Source of the DNA: Centrapalus pauciflorus
Lineage: Eukaryota > Streptophyta > Magnoliopsida > Asterales > Asteraceae
Length of the DNA stretch: 64,000 nucleotides
Assembly (NCBI GenBank): GCA_020465985.1
Contig: JAANYP010001154.1
Coordinates: 191,450-255,449, forward strand
Reading direction: 5' to 3'
Part shown: positions 14,080 through 28,896 of the stretch, one piece after another
Layout: each line of letters opens with the position of its first letter
Numbering within the stretch: the first letter of the stretch is position 1
The notes under the pieces: model-generated
Seen by the model: the letters and a program-made list of their open reading frames with translations, nothing else
The model's database searches: none
Told to the model about the DNA's origin: nothing
Position numbers and translations under genes: made by a program

Positions 14080-15147
14080 ATGAAAGAAAATTACATAGGT
14101 AAAATGTGATTACTCTCTCTGTTCCCACCACAAAAGTTCCTATTTGGCTTTTGAGAGTTAAAACAATATGCTTATTAATTTTAAATCGATTTGACTTTCT
14201 AGGTTCTACAATATTTTGTCAGAAACTAAATCATGGTTTTGAAGTTGTACAAAATCTCATACCCGTTAACTAGATCATACTCGATCGATTTTAGACATTC
14301 AGTCGACTTTCAACAGATAATGGTAACTAGTAGTCGATATGGTCACAACGTGTGTGTGTGTGTATTTGTGTGGTGTGGGGGAAAAGTACGAAGTCGAGTA
14401 TGTTGGCGTTGCTTTTGAAACCGAAACTTGCATCTGTAATTTACGGAACTGAAAGCATATGGATTTTGAATTTGAAAAGTAGTGGGTTTTAAACTCTCAA
14501 AGGGAAATAGGGTATGAAATTTGAAGTCGAGAAGTAGTAGGTTTGAGACTCTGAGTGAATAAGGTTCTAATATTTTCAGGAACAGCAGAGTACTTGCATA
14601 GTTAGTTTGAAAGACTTTTACTAGACTCCAGATTGGATGTTTTTATGTTAAATATATATGATCATGGTCAGGTTTACATGTAAATTATATAACTAGACCG
14701 AGAGACCAGTCAATGGTACTTGTTTGCTGCCATCTTCTATTGGTCATTTGTTCGCCCTTGTGTGTTTTCTACAAGGTCGCTGCTATTTTTATCTGTCTGT
14801 ATGGGCGATTATAATAGCCTAGTAGCCTTGATTGAACCTTCTGGTCTTAGATCAACCCCCCTAGGCCCCAGGTTCGGCCAAATTGGCCGACTCAGCCTTG
14901 CTGGTTTGATTTAGTAATAGATGAATAGGTGTAATGTACCTTCAGATGAAAATGGTAAGAAAGTACCTTCAGATGAGAATTGTAAGAAAGCTACCAAGTA
15001 TCTCATAAAAGTACAATTCATTAGCATAACACATGAGAATTAATTTTCATAGATTTTTATCATGAGAATCTGATTATTGTGCGTATGGACAAACACGCTT
15101 AAGCCAAGCAGAAAATGAGGAAACACACAGAAACAAACGTCTCCTTT
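14080..15147. other. Intergenic region between convergent genes
   Basis: This stretch separates the plus-strand histone-fold gene from the minus-strand UGT gene. It should hold both 3' untranslated regions. A short GTGTGTGTGT run lies near 14350. Nothing else is recognisable. Confidence 0.5.
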
Positions 15148-16542
15148 TTAACGTTTCAAAGAATTCTGAAGAAAATGCAACAGGTCATCCAAACACTTGT
15201 TTTGGATATCTCTGCTACCAAATAAAGACATCATTTCTTTAGCCTTGTCTCTATACATTTTCCCTTCTTGTCTCACCAGTACTAGACTCACTGAGTCAGC
15301 CACCGATTCCGGAGTAAAGGACCCATCCACTTCGTCCCTATGAACCATATAAGCCATCTTCTTCTCCACCAAATAACTTGCGATTAAATCTTGGTCTACC
15401 ATAAACGGCAGCAATACAAGTGGCTTACCAAGTTGAAGCCCTTCCACTACTGAACTCCACCCCGAGTGAATCAGTAAACCACCCACCGAGTCATGACTCA
15501 GTATCCTAAATTGTGGTGTCCAGCGTCTATACACTAACCCATGTCCACGTGTACGTTCCTCAAACCCAGGTGGTAATTCGATGAACTCATCATCTGATGA
15601 CCCACGTTGATCATTCAACACCCAATAGAAAGGCAATCCACTCAACTCTAACCCCAAAGCCAACTGAGTTAACTCGTACTGGCTCGGTTTTGTTTCAGTT
15701 CCAAAAGCAATGTAAATGACCGATCCTTTCTCATGCTTATCAAGCCAGTCTTTTGTTTCCCTCCAACATGCATCATCATAGGCAGCCGGGGCCAGTGCTG
15801 GTAATAGCCCCACTGGAACTACGGGTTTTTGGTAAAGCTCGTTCAAAAGTTTCAACCAGTCTGACTCGAAATCGAAACTACTTCTGACAATCACCGCGTC
15901 GCAGCCGAGGACGGTGGCTCCAAGTCGATACAGATCAGAAATGTTTTCTTCGTCGCCGTTGATGTTTTCATGACCTTTGGTGATGTGAAAAAGACTCATT
16001 CGGACATCGGACTCGAATGAAACCCACTTCGGTTTTTTCAGTAAGTCTTCTGGTGTCTTCCGGTCATCGCTGCCGTACATCAACACCTCTACTGAACCCA
16101 TGAAAGCAAGTGTCAATGCCGGAAAAACACTAAAGTAAGCCCTGAGAATGCAGTGTTCTGCCGCTAGCGGCCCCAACCAATACATATTGAAATCAAAGAT
16201 GATCCAGTCTGGCAATGCGGTTTTGAGGAAATCTCCGATGGGTTGTCGCAGGCCATCGCATGCGATTTTCAGGTACTTAACTTTATTGAAAGGTAAATCT
16301 TTAGTGGATTCTGCATTTTCTGGGAGATTCTCAACTTTTGGAAGATGGATTTTGATGAAACTTATGAAAGGTGTTAAGGGTGGTGGGATTTGAGGTAGGC
16401 GATCGATATTTCGAGGAGTCGATATGAATGAAATGCGGTGGCCTTTGGTGGCCATCAGCTTTGCTAATTCAAGAAATGGAATAAGGTGGCCAAAGGCTAG
16501 CCATGGGAACATTGCAATGTGAAGCTTTCCATTGTCGGCCAT
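15148..16542 (-). CDS. UDP-glycosyltransferase, UGT91-like (copy 1), 464 aa
   Basis: This is a single-exon gene for a family-1 glycosyltransferase of normal plant length. The N-terminal domain has the catalytic His19 in FPWLAFGHLIPF and the partner Asp117 in DWIIFDF. The C-terminal donor-binding domain has the PSPG box at residues 341-384, from WTPQFRILSH to the final DQ. Within it His359, Glu367 and Asp383-Gln384 are kept, but the usual HCGWNS is HSGWSS. The N-terminus (KLHIAMFPWLAFGH) and box are typical of the UGT91 group, whose characterised members extend sugar chains on glycosides such as steviol glycosides or flavonoid glycosides using UDP-Glc or UDP-Rha. The acceptor cannot be read from the sequence. 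No signal peptide is visible, so it should be cytosolic. The close paralog at 55119-56495 shares its strand and 3' flank. Confidence 0.93.
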   Translation of the reverse strand: MADNGKLHIAMFPWLAFGHLIPFLELAKLMATKGHRISFISTPRNIDRLPQIPPPLTPFISFIKIHLPKVENLPENAESTKDLPFNKVKYLKIACDGLRQPIGDFLKTALPDWIIFDFNMYWLGPLAAEHCILRAYFSVFPALTLAFMGSVEVLMYGSDDRKTPEDLLKKPKWVSFESDVRMSLFHITKGHENINGDEENISDLYRLGATVLGCDAVIVRSSFDFESDWLKLLNELYQKPVVPVGLLPALAPAAYDDACWRETKDWLDKHEKGSVIYIAFGTETKPSQYELTQLALGLELSGLPFYWVLNDQRGSSDDEFIELPPGFEERTRGHGLVYRRWTPQFRILSHDSVGGLLIHSGWSSVVEGLQLGKPLVLLPFMVDQDLIASYLVEKKMAYMVHRDEVDGSFTPESVADSVSLVLVRQEGKMYRDKAKEMMSLFGSRDIQNKCLDDLLHFLQNSLKR

Positions 16543-16614
16543 CGATACTGATCAGCTGCTGCTAGGTGAAGTTCCACAGCTGATGCGTTTGATCCTTGCT
16601 TAAAATATTCTCTT

Positions 16615-16628
16615 GATATTTAAATAGG
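16615..16628 (-). promoter_or_regulatory. Possible TATA box of UGT copy 1
   Basis: The minus strand reads CCTATTTAAATATC about 75 bases upstream of the start codon. Position and composition fit a plant TATA element, leaving a short 5' leader. It lies between the gene and a MITE. Confidence 0.4.
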
Positions 16629-16635
16629 AAAAATC

Positions 16636-16907
16636 ATGTAAAAAACCAATGTATTTTCGGTATTTTTCGAATATGTCATTGCACCAAAAACGTTTCCATA
16701 AAAGTCCCTCAACTTAAAAACATAAAATGTTTCCATAAAAGTCTTTTTAACTTAACAAAATTTTATGAAAAACATCTGAAAAATCCTTAAAAATTCCATA
16801 AAACAATACAATTCGCAAAAAATTTCAAGTTGAAGGACTTTTGTAAAAACGTTTTTGGTTCATGTACTTAATCGTAAAATATCAAAAGTGAGTTGGTTTA
16901 TTTATTT
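16636..16907. mobile_element. MITE just upstream of UGT copy 1
   Basis: Inverted arms match over roughly 70 bases. The left arm contains CACCAAAAACGTTTCCATAA and AAAGTCCCTCAACTT; the right arm, in reverse complement, reads GAACCAAAAACGTTTTTACA and AAAGTCCTTCAACTT. Outward, AAAAAACCAATGTATTTTCGG pairs with AATAAACCAACTCACTTTTG. There is no coding sequence. The inner edge lies about 95 bp before the UGT start codon, so it may lie in the promoter. Confidence 0.6.
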
Positions 16908-17758
16908 ATTTATAGTTTTCCCATTTAAATAATACAAATTAAAAATGAATAAAATCCACGGTTGCTGAACCATCATTGTTTCAGTGATTTGATTCAGATA
17001 AACAATATAGTACTGTTGACTTGTATATAGGTTAGCCTTCGTTTTTTGACTTACTATGTGTTCTTGTTTAAACTTAATATTAACGAGGTTTAATATCATA
17101 CAAAAAATATTAAAATATATTAAAAAACATATTAACATACATATTTGATATTTGAAACAAAATATTATGTTATTTTTATTAAAATATATTACAATTTTTG
17201 AAATTATGCGTTATTGACTTTGAATACAACGTTCGATTTCAAAATTGTTCATGTCACCACCATCAAAACCCTTTTGAATATAACTTTCTCTTCTAACATT
17301 GAATCTTCACGTAATAGATCTATAAGAGAGAGAATTGTTTCTAACATGTCTTCCGCTTTGCATCGCCAACTCCATACTTTCCTGAAAAGGAAGTCCAACA
17401 TTGGATTTTCTTGTTTTACAATGTTTTTTATTGATTACGTGTGTAAAAATCAAAATCATCTTATTGTTTGATCTACTTTCAAACCACATAATAAATCATC
17501 ATGGAAAAAATAATTTAAAACATGCGTTATTTCTATTATTATTTCTATTTTATTAAATAAATAATAAGAATATTGCTAATTAAAATATTTGATTAATAAT
17601 ATACAATAGTGCAATGATAAAATTAAATTATATTATTTAATCTTTCAAATATAAATGAAGCAAAAGCTTCCTGCTACTTTCAAATATTTGGGTGTAAAAG
17701 TAAAACTATAGAAAAATTTTATTGTATCACACATAATATTTGTATAATAAAATATATA
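16908..17758. other. AT-rich intergenic sequence
   Basis: I see no gene, no RNA and no clear repeat unit here. Confidence 0.4.
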
Positions 17759-18219
17759 GGTGGTATTTGTTTTTTAAGAGGTTAAATGTCTGAAGTCTGA
17801 AAACCACATCTGACATTAAGAGGTGGTCTTAGGATCTGAAATCTGAAATTAAGAGATAATCTTAAGATTGTTTGTTTCGTAATATGAAACATATGAAAAA
17901 TATTACTTTAAAATATTATATCTAATTAATTATATATTATAATTAATTAATTTAAATAAACAAAATTTAAATAAAATAATTAATATGAGGGAAGGGGATG
18001 GTGAACGGGATTCAGAGGTTTGTAACTTGTACCAGGAGAGAAAAATACCATCTTATTTTTTTTTTTCAGCCAAAATTCAACCTCTTACTTTTAAGAGGTA
18101 AATTCAGAGATTTTAACCTCTAAACTCTGAATCTAAACAAACAAACTTATTTCATTATACATCTGAAGTTTAGACTTCAGATGTGATTAAGTGCCTCTTA
18201 TCAAAAAACAAACAAGGCC
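17759..18219. mobile_element. MITE with TTTGTTTTTT...AAGAGG inverted ends
   Basis: The left end GGTATTTGTTTTTTAAGAGG matches the reverse complement of the right end, GGCCTTGTTTGTTTTTTGATAAGAGG. Internal phrases such as ATCTGAAGT and TTAAGAGGT occur on both sides in inverted sense. The element is 461 bp and non-coding. A related but shorter element lies at 56683-56900. Confidence 0.6.
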
Positions 18220-20525
18220 ATAGAGTTATATGATAAGACAAATCATTCATTAACATCAATTAGTTATATTATGACAATCATCTTTTTCTAACTTTTTTAT
18301 ACTTACGACAGACTTTTATCATGAATTGTGTGAACAAAACAATTGTTCATTAGAAAAATGTTACTTAGTTAATCAAGTATGTTGAAAAATATTAACAAAA
18401 TATCAATGGCGATCAAAACAATATGAAAATGAATAAAAATCATCAAAATCTTCTATTTACTTGTTTTTTTTTTAACTTTTTCACATCTATACAATTCTGT
18501 CGATTCGAAATTTATTATCCGTCACAGCTTCATTTAGTAATATTTATCAACGTCAATTAAAATTTAATGTATTAAGTAAATTATTAATAATAATAACGAT
18601 AAAAAAACATGTATAAAGTAACTTAACATTTTTTTGTTTAAAATACCTGATACAAATAAAAAGTGATCGTAATATAAAATAAAAATAGAAATGCAATTGC
18701 ATAATTATTATTAAGCATCAAAAAAATATTTATACAATATCTGTAAAAAGAATTTCATATACTCATGAATCATGATCATCATTTATCGACATAAATTCTT
18801 GTCTCACATTATATGTTTTATGTACATACAATTGACTTTGGAGTTTGGGTGAAACTAAAAAAATCATATAAACAATAATAAATATGCAATTGTATTTAAA
18901 GGAGTGTATAGAAAACAGAACCATTATTATTCAAGGATGAAGTGTTTGTCAGCTAGCAATTAAATATCATTTTACCAAGTTTCAATATATAAAAAACCAT
19001 AAAATATAAACATCGTTCTTTAAATTAAAATAAAAGAATTTGCTTAACGTTTTAAAATTATGTATACTATTTATTTTTTAAATATATATGTGTTACTTTT
19101 ATAATAATCTAGTTTAAAATAAAATAAATCAAAATATATAGTAAATGATCTTAGTTTATTATTATAAAATAAATTATATACTTAATACTAGTTATTTCTA
19201 AAAAAAGCTATATACATGGATAAAGGAGACATATTTTCTTAAAATATATTTAAAGAATAAAATGTTTAATAGAAATTTAGTTTAATTTATATTAAAGTAA
19301 TATTTTAAAATAAAAATACATTAGTTAAACTCAACATGTGTAAAAAACCAATTGTGTTAATTATTATTTACAATATTCTTCAATCAAGCGGGCTTGAATA
19401 CTTGAACACATGACCTCTCTTACTATGAGAAGCATGCTAACTAAATAAGCTACCAATCTTTTCTTTAAAATATTACACAAACATGTATATATGATTATTC
19501 TAGTTTTAATATTCCTATGAATAGCTTAGGAATAGTAACATTTACTTTGGTACATGTTATATATTTAATTAATTTTAGAGATAGCATACAAAGGCCCAGG
19601 CCTAGAACTGGTCCTAAAATAGCCTGAATGTGTCTGGTCCTTAGAAATTTCGGATTCGGATATCGGATTATCCGAATATCTAAAAATTCACATTTTTTTA
19701 ATTTTTTTTTTAAAAATTAAATCAAATATTTAAATATCTAAAATACAAATTCATATATCCAAATACAAGATAAATATATCACAAACTAAATGTATCCGGA
19801 ATTATTTTTACTCAAAACGACTAAAAAAAGATTAAAAAAACTAAAATATATTAAATATTAGTTTATAAAGCTATAATATCAAGATAAAACTCAAAAACAT
19901 ACATTAGAATAAAAATAAACACTCAATATTATGTGAATAATGAATCCCTGAAGATATAAAAAAATTTTAAAAAATAATTTTTTTTGGATTTTCGGATCTC
20001 AGATTATCCAAATATCCGAAAATCTTGAATTTTACTATCCGAATCCGAAATTTCGGATACTTTTGAATTGGATTTTCAAAATTTTATTTCGAATGCTCGG
20101 ATTCAGATTTTTATGAACACCCATATTTTAAAGCACGGTCCAAAGCCCGGTTAAACCTAAATAGTTCATAATGGTCGTTTATATTATTAATTTTAACCCG
20201 TTCGGCCTGAGCCCAGTCCTAGGCCTCTTTAAGCGTAAAGCCCGAAAAAAAAAAAAAAAAAAAAACTAAAACCCAGTCCTTTGAATGCTCTATTCCTATA
20301 TATATATATATAATAATATGGTTATTTTATCCTCTTGTCTCTAAATGGTTATTAGTTTTTAAGTTTTTGTGTTTAGTTTTAACTATTTAACTATTAATAG
20401 TATAACATCAATTCTTGGAATAAAAATGAGTTTATAAATATAAAAAACTTTTCAAAATTTAGCAAAATTTAATAATATACGATATCATCTACAATTTATC
20501 ACACGTATCAAATATTGTATGATCT
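18220..20525. other. AT-rich region with repeat remnants
   Basis: No gene is visible. A block at about 19645-20105 has several copies of TCGGATTATCCGAATATC-like phrases in both orientations, as in a decayed inverted-repeat element. A poly(A) run lies at about 20240-20265 and a short TA run at about 20300. Confidence 0.4.
19383..19463 (-). repeat. tRNA-like remnant, probable SINE head or tRNA pseudogene
   Basis: The minus strand reads GGTAGCTTATTTAGTTAGCA (a box-A-like D arm). It continues with an arm TTCTC-ATAGTAA-GAGAG whose seven-base loop would expose AGT. Next comes GAGGTCATGTGTTCAAGTAT, resembling a box B. The acceptor stem does not pair well. It is therefore more likely a SINE head or old tRNA copy than a working tRNA. 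Confidence 0.35.
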
Positions 20526-20681
20526 TCTAACAAGAGGAATGAAAAATTCAGTATTCATTAAATTGATTTAGAAGGAAAGGATACAGCTTCTTATATACAG
20601 GTTTTGACTAACCAACTTACTAATCAACTAACTAACTTACTAACAGAAAACAGAATAACAAACAAACTGAATTACATAACA
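20526..20681 (-). repeat. 3' LTR of copia element 1
   Basis: The outer 82 bp match 25100-25181. The inner boundary is taken where the minus strand reads TGTTATG, shortly after the polypurine tract. That inner boundary is approximate because the other LTR is not complete. Confidence 0.65.
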
Positions 20682-20707
20682 CTGATATCCAAAATAAAAT
20701 TCCCCCC

Positions 20708-23700
20708 TCAAGATGCATCTTGGTGAATATCACGAAGATTCATCTTGGATAGTAACAACTGGAATTGTGGACCGAATAATCCTTTCGTGAATATATCAAC
20801 AAGTTGTTCATCTGTTGGAATGTGTTTTGGAATCACAAAACCTTTCTTGAATTCATCGCGTACAATGTGGCAGTCAATGTCAAGATGTTTGGTTCGTTCA
20901 TGAAATATTGGATTCTTAGTGATGTGTATGGCTGATCTGTTATCACACCATAATGCAACAGGAATTTTGACTTTGACCTTTAGATCCCTGAGTATATAAC
21001 TAATCCAGAGGAGTTCACATACTGTGGTAGCAAGACTTCGATATTCAGCTTCACAAGATGACTTTGAAACTGTTTTCTGTTTCTTTGTTTTCCATGAAAC
21101 CATAGAAGACCCCAAAAATATACAATATCCTGTTAATGATCTTCTTGTATCCTTGCAAGCTGCCCAATCAGAATCACTATAGGCTGTTATGACCATAGGT
21201 GAGGAATCTTTTGTGAAAAAAATACCTTTTGATGGACATCCTTTCAGGTATTTTAAGACATGTATGGCTGCTTTCCAATGGACATCTGTAGGATTATGCA
21301 GAAATTGACTTAACTGTTGTACTGCATAACTGATATCAGGCCTTGTAAAATTCAGATATAGCAACCTGCCCACCAATCTTCTGTATTTTTCTGGGTCATT
21401 GAGCTTTTTCCCTTGTTCAGATGACAACTGAACATTCTTAATAACTGGTGTAGGTACTGGTTTAACACTAGTTAAACCAGCTTCTGAGAGTATATCAAGA
21501 ATATATTTCCTTTGATTTACATATAAACCTTCATCTGTTTTAAGTAGCTCAACACCCAGAAAATAATTTGCTTGGCCTAAATCTTTGATTGTGAATGCAT
21601 CATGCAGCATCTGTTTTACCTCTTTAATGCATTCTTCTGTGGGTCCTGTGATCAATACATCATCCACGTAGACAACTAAAGCAACATACTTTTCTCCTTC
21701 ACCTTTAACAAACAAACACTGATCATGTGCAGATTGAGAAAAACCAAAGTTTAACAACTTATCACAGAATTCAAGATGCCATTGTCTACTTGCTTGTTTA
21801 AGTCCATATAAAGACTTATTCAATCTGCATACTTCTCCTTGCTTTGCCTTCTTGTAACCCTGTGGTGGTTTAAGATAAACTTCTTCATCCAAGTATCCGT
21901 GTAAGAAGGCATTATTGATATCTAATTGGTGTAGACACCAACCATTAGAAGTAGATAAAGAGAGGAGAATTCTGGCAGTCACTACCTTAGCCACAGGTGA
22001 AAAACTATCAAGGTAGTCTATTCCAAACTTCTGACTGTACCCCTTTGCTACTAGCCTTGCTTTATACCTTTCAACACTGCCATCAGCCTTTAACTTTACT
22101 TTGTAAACCCATTTAGAACCAATGGGTTTCTTGGTTGGTGGCAAAGGTACAAGAGTCCAGGTATTATTATCTTCAAGAGCTGCAATTTCTTTGTTCATAG
22201 CCATAACCCAATCATTATTTTCACAAGCTTCTTCATAAGATGTAGGTTCATCCAAGGATGAAACAGTAGTGAGAAAACTTTTGTGATGATCAGTTAGGAT
22301 AGGTGATTGAATATATGGAAATGTGGGTGGAATGTGTCGAGAAGAAAGAACCTTTTAAGGTTGATGATCATGAGTAGTACAATGCATAATATAATCATCA
22401 TGCCAAGAAGGTTTCCTTCTGATTCTTGTTGGCTCAGAATTATGAACAGGCTCAATAACATCTTCTTCATGTTCATCCTCATTCGGAAGATTTTCAATAT
22501 CAATCAGATCTGGATTGTAATCATTGGCTGGTATAAAATCTTCAGAATTCATTGGAAAATCAGAATCTGCAATGTGAGAGTTAGGAAGAACAGGCAATGA
22601 AGTAGTTAGAGGTGATTTCGTTGCAAAAGGAAAATTCTCCTCATAAAAAATCACATCTCTAGCCATGATGACCTTTTTATTATGAAGATCATATAGTTTG
22701 TAAGCCTTCTGACCTGGATTATATCCAATAAAACAACACTGTGTAGCTCTTGAGTCAAACTTTTGTTTGTGTGGAAACACATTTGCAGCAAAGGCTAAAC
22801 ACCCAAATACCCGTAAATTATCATATGAGGGTAGTTTCTGATGTAACTTCTCATAAGGAGTCTTCCAGTCAAGAAGCTTAGTTGGAATGATATTGATGAT
22901 GTAGGTAGCCATAAGGATTGCATGTCCCCAAAAATGAATTGGTAAAGAAGATTGAAACATTAAAGCTCTTGCAACTTGTAATATATGTTGATGTTTTCTT
23001 TCTACTCTGCCATTTTGTTGAGGACTATATGGAACTGTTCTCTAATGTATAATACCAAGAGAAGAAAACAATTTTGAGCAATTGTCATTAAGAAACTCAG
23101 TTCCATTATCAGTCCTAATTATTTTCACTGATGCATTAAACTGATTCACAGTATATGCAAAGAAATTAGACAGAGTTTGATAGACTTGTGTTTTGTGTTG
23201 TACCAGGAAAGTCCAAGTTGCTCTTGAGAAATCATCAACCAGAGTTAAGAAATAAGAACATCCTGTAATGGTTTTTCTTTTGTATGGACCCCATAAATCT
23301 GCATGTAGTAACTTGAAAATACCATCAGCCATTGATTCACTGTTAGGAAATGGCAACCTTTGTTGTTTAGCATGATGACAGGGTATGCAAGGATCCTTTC
23401 TTGAAACATTCTTATTAGAAAAGAATTGTAAATGTCTTAATACATCATAAGACGAATGACCTAGTCTTTGATGCCAAAGAAGATCCAAATTTTGAACAAC
23501 ATTACACTTTTCAGAAGAAATATGTGCCTTTGACTCATTACATGAAAGAAGATCATCAACACTACCAGCATCAAGTGTGTATAGTCTTCCAATTACTTTT
23601 GCTTCTGCCACAATCTTGTTAGTTGCCAGGTCCTGTAGAAGACAATACTTTGGATAAATTTTGAAGACTATCTGAGCAGACTCTGATAAAGCTTGCACTG

Positions 23701-25021
23701 ACAGAAGGTTACATTTAAACTCTGGTACGTGTAGCACCTCCTTTAATATCAATTGTGAGTTTAAAGTAATTGATCCTTTATGAGTAACATCTTTAATCGA
23801 ACCATCAGGCAAAAATACAGGAGTGTAATTTGGCAACTTATAAGATTTCTCAATATATGATAGATCGGCACACATATGAGCAGTGGCACCAGTGTCTAAA
23901 ATCCATATTCTATTAGAGAATTGACCACTTCTCAATGAATTTAGTAAAGAAAGGTTCATACCTGCAAAATCTCCAAAGTGTGAGAGATTTGCAAAATCAC
24001 CTTGTTGATTGGATTTCATAAATGCATTGAACTGTTGAAGCATGAAATCCATTGAGTTTTGAGTTGTTTGGCCATTTTCGGAATGCTGCAGAGGATTATC
24101 TTCCTGATTCACCATGTGTGCAGAATGCATAGACTTCTTCTTTTCCTTCAATTCTTTGTACCAATCAGGATATCCATGTATTTTAAAACATGTATCCTTA
24201 GTGTGCCCACTGATTTTACAAAAATCACAGTATCTATCATTGTTAGACTTGTTCTTTGAATCATACTTCATTTTGCTCTGAAATGATTTTTTGTTACCAG
24301 AATTCTGTATGTGAGGCTTGGCAAAAAGAGCATTTACTTCTGTAGGGGCAGAGAAATTGACTTGAACCTCCCTTTGTTTTTCTACACTTAAAGCCATTGA
24401 ATATGCTTTGTGCACAGAAGGTAAGGGATCTAGAACTAAGATTTGATTCCTCAAATTATCATAGGTATCATTTAATCCCATCAAAAACTGCATCAACTTA
24501 GTCGATGAGTTTAAATCTGATAGTGCTTTAGCAGATCCACATGAACATTGTGGCAATTCAGTTATACAATTTAACTGATCCCATAGCTGTTTAAGTTTTG
24601 TATAATATTTGGACAGAGAAGAATCACCTTGATTAATTGAAGCTATTTGTCTCTGTAACTGATATATCAGCGGTCCATTGCTTTCTCCAAAGTGTTCTTC
24701 CAGATCGAGCCAAAGTTCTCTTGCAGTTGTAGAGAAGACAAATGCTCCAACAATCTCCTTTGATATTGCATTTAGAAGCCACGATCGAACCATACAATCG
24801 TTGCTGATCCAGTCGTCCAATTCAGCACCTTCATTCTCAGGTCTTAATTTATATCCGTTGATGAATTCTGCTTTCTTTTTAGCTCCTAGAGCTATTTGAA
24901 TCGAGTACTTCCATTGCATGTAGTTCTCGTTTCCATTTAATGGATTTGAGATAAGAAACATATTGGGATCATTATTTTTCACGGATGAATTAACAGGAGG
25001 ATTACTAGGGTTTTGATTCAT
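20708..25021 (-). pseudogene. Copia element 1 gag-pol polyprotein with two in-frame stops
   Basis: From the ATG at 25021 one frame of 1438 codons reaches the end at 20708, with no frameshift. It is interrupted only by TAG at 23042-23044 and TAA at 22355-22357. In order: gag with a complete zinc knuckle CDFCKISGHTKDTC; protease with active site DTGAT in WILDTGATAHM; integrase with the HHCC finger (WHQRLGH...CIPCHHAK) and the DDE triad including RTDNGTEF; reverse transcriptase with NAFLHGYLDEEVYLKPPQGY and the catalytic YVDD in LVVYVDDVLITG; RNase H from YSDSDWAACKDTRRS to DIFTKGL. The TAG lies in the conserved integrase stretch before RTVPYSPQQNG and fits a CAG-to-TAG change. In a living element the product is cut by its own protease inside the particle. 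Confidence 0.9.
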
Positions 25022-25087
25022 GATTGAGGATACAATTTGGTTAGAGTAATTATGAAATTGGTTGCGGAATCAAGAACAGAACGATTG

Positions 25088-25099
25088 CTCTGATACCAT
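25088..25099 (-). promoter_or_regulatory. Primer binding site of copia element 1
   Basis: The minus strand reads TGGTATCAGAGC directly inside the terminal repeat, the standard initiator tRNA-Met site of copia elements. Confidence 0.85.
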
Positions 25100-25197
25100 T
25101 CTAACAAGAGGAATGAAAAATTCAGTATTGATTAAATTGATTTAGAAGGAAAGGATACAGCTTCTTATATACAGGTTTTGATTCATGATTGAGGATA
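25100..25197 (-). repeat. Truncated 5' LTR joined to a duplicated gag start
   Basis: The first 82 bp match the other LTR. The sequence then switches at GGTTTTGA to a 24-bp copy of 25009-25032, which carries the reverse complement of the gag start codon region. The switch point is a shared GGTTTTGA. Confidence 0.75.
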
Positions 25198-25734
25198 TAC
25201 TAATATTAGTGAATATGATGATATACTTGATAAATCTTATTATCGAAGAAGTCAAGCTTGAACATCAAAGATTAATCCACAAAAGAGAACTATTTATTTA
25301 TAATTTGATAAGTTTTATAGATATTTTTAGCGAATAGAAAGAGTGGATTGTGAAACTCACTGCCCGGTCTAATCCTCCTTTACCAGATTATTGTATGCTT
25401 ATGTATTCTTTATAGATTTTATTAGAGATTTTTTAAGTATATTTGTTTAATTTAGTAGTTGTTTATATTATTATTAAGTTAATATTATAATTTATGATAT
25501 AAGTAAATATCATGTCAAACTTACATTTTAAAGAACAGTAATTTAGGAGCAGACCCGGGCCAGATTAGGATCGATTGGGCTCAAACGGGCTCATTTTTTT
25601 CATCAAGGAGACAAGGACCAGGCCGTTCGAGACTGGTTCTTTTAGGACCGATCTTTATTAGGAATGAGTAAACCATAATGAACATCATCACAACCAAGAA
25701 ACGACAAAAATGAGTTTAACACACACACACTCTT

Positions 25735-27240
<1,506 letters not shown>

Positions 27241-27248
27241 ATATTATA

Positions 27249-28896
<1,648 letters not shown>

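Larger units (their letters stand above)
20526..25197 (-). mobile_element. Copia element 1, near-complete polyprotein, rearranged 5' end
   Basis: A minus-strand Ty1/copia element. An 82-bp terminal repeat is seen at 20526-20607 and 25100-25181; the left copy continues as LTR to about 20681, while the right copy is replaced by a second copy of the gag start region. The primer site TGGTATCAGAGC lies just inside the right repeat and a GAGGGGGG polypurine tract overlaps the end of the coding frame. The order gag, protease, integrase, reverse transcriptase, RNase H is that of copia. No target duplication was found, consistent with a rearranged end. Confidence 0.9.
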
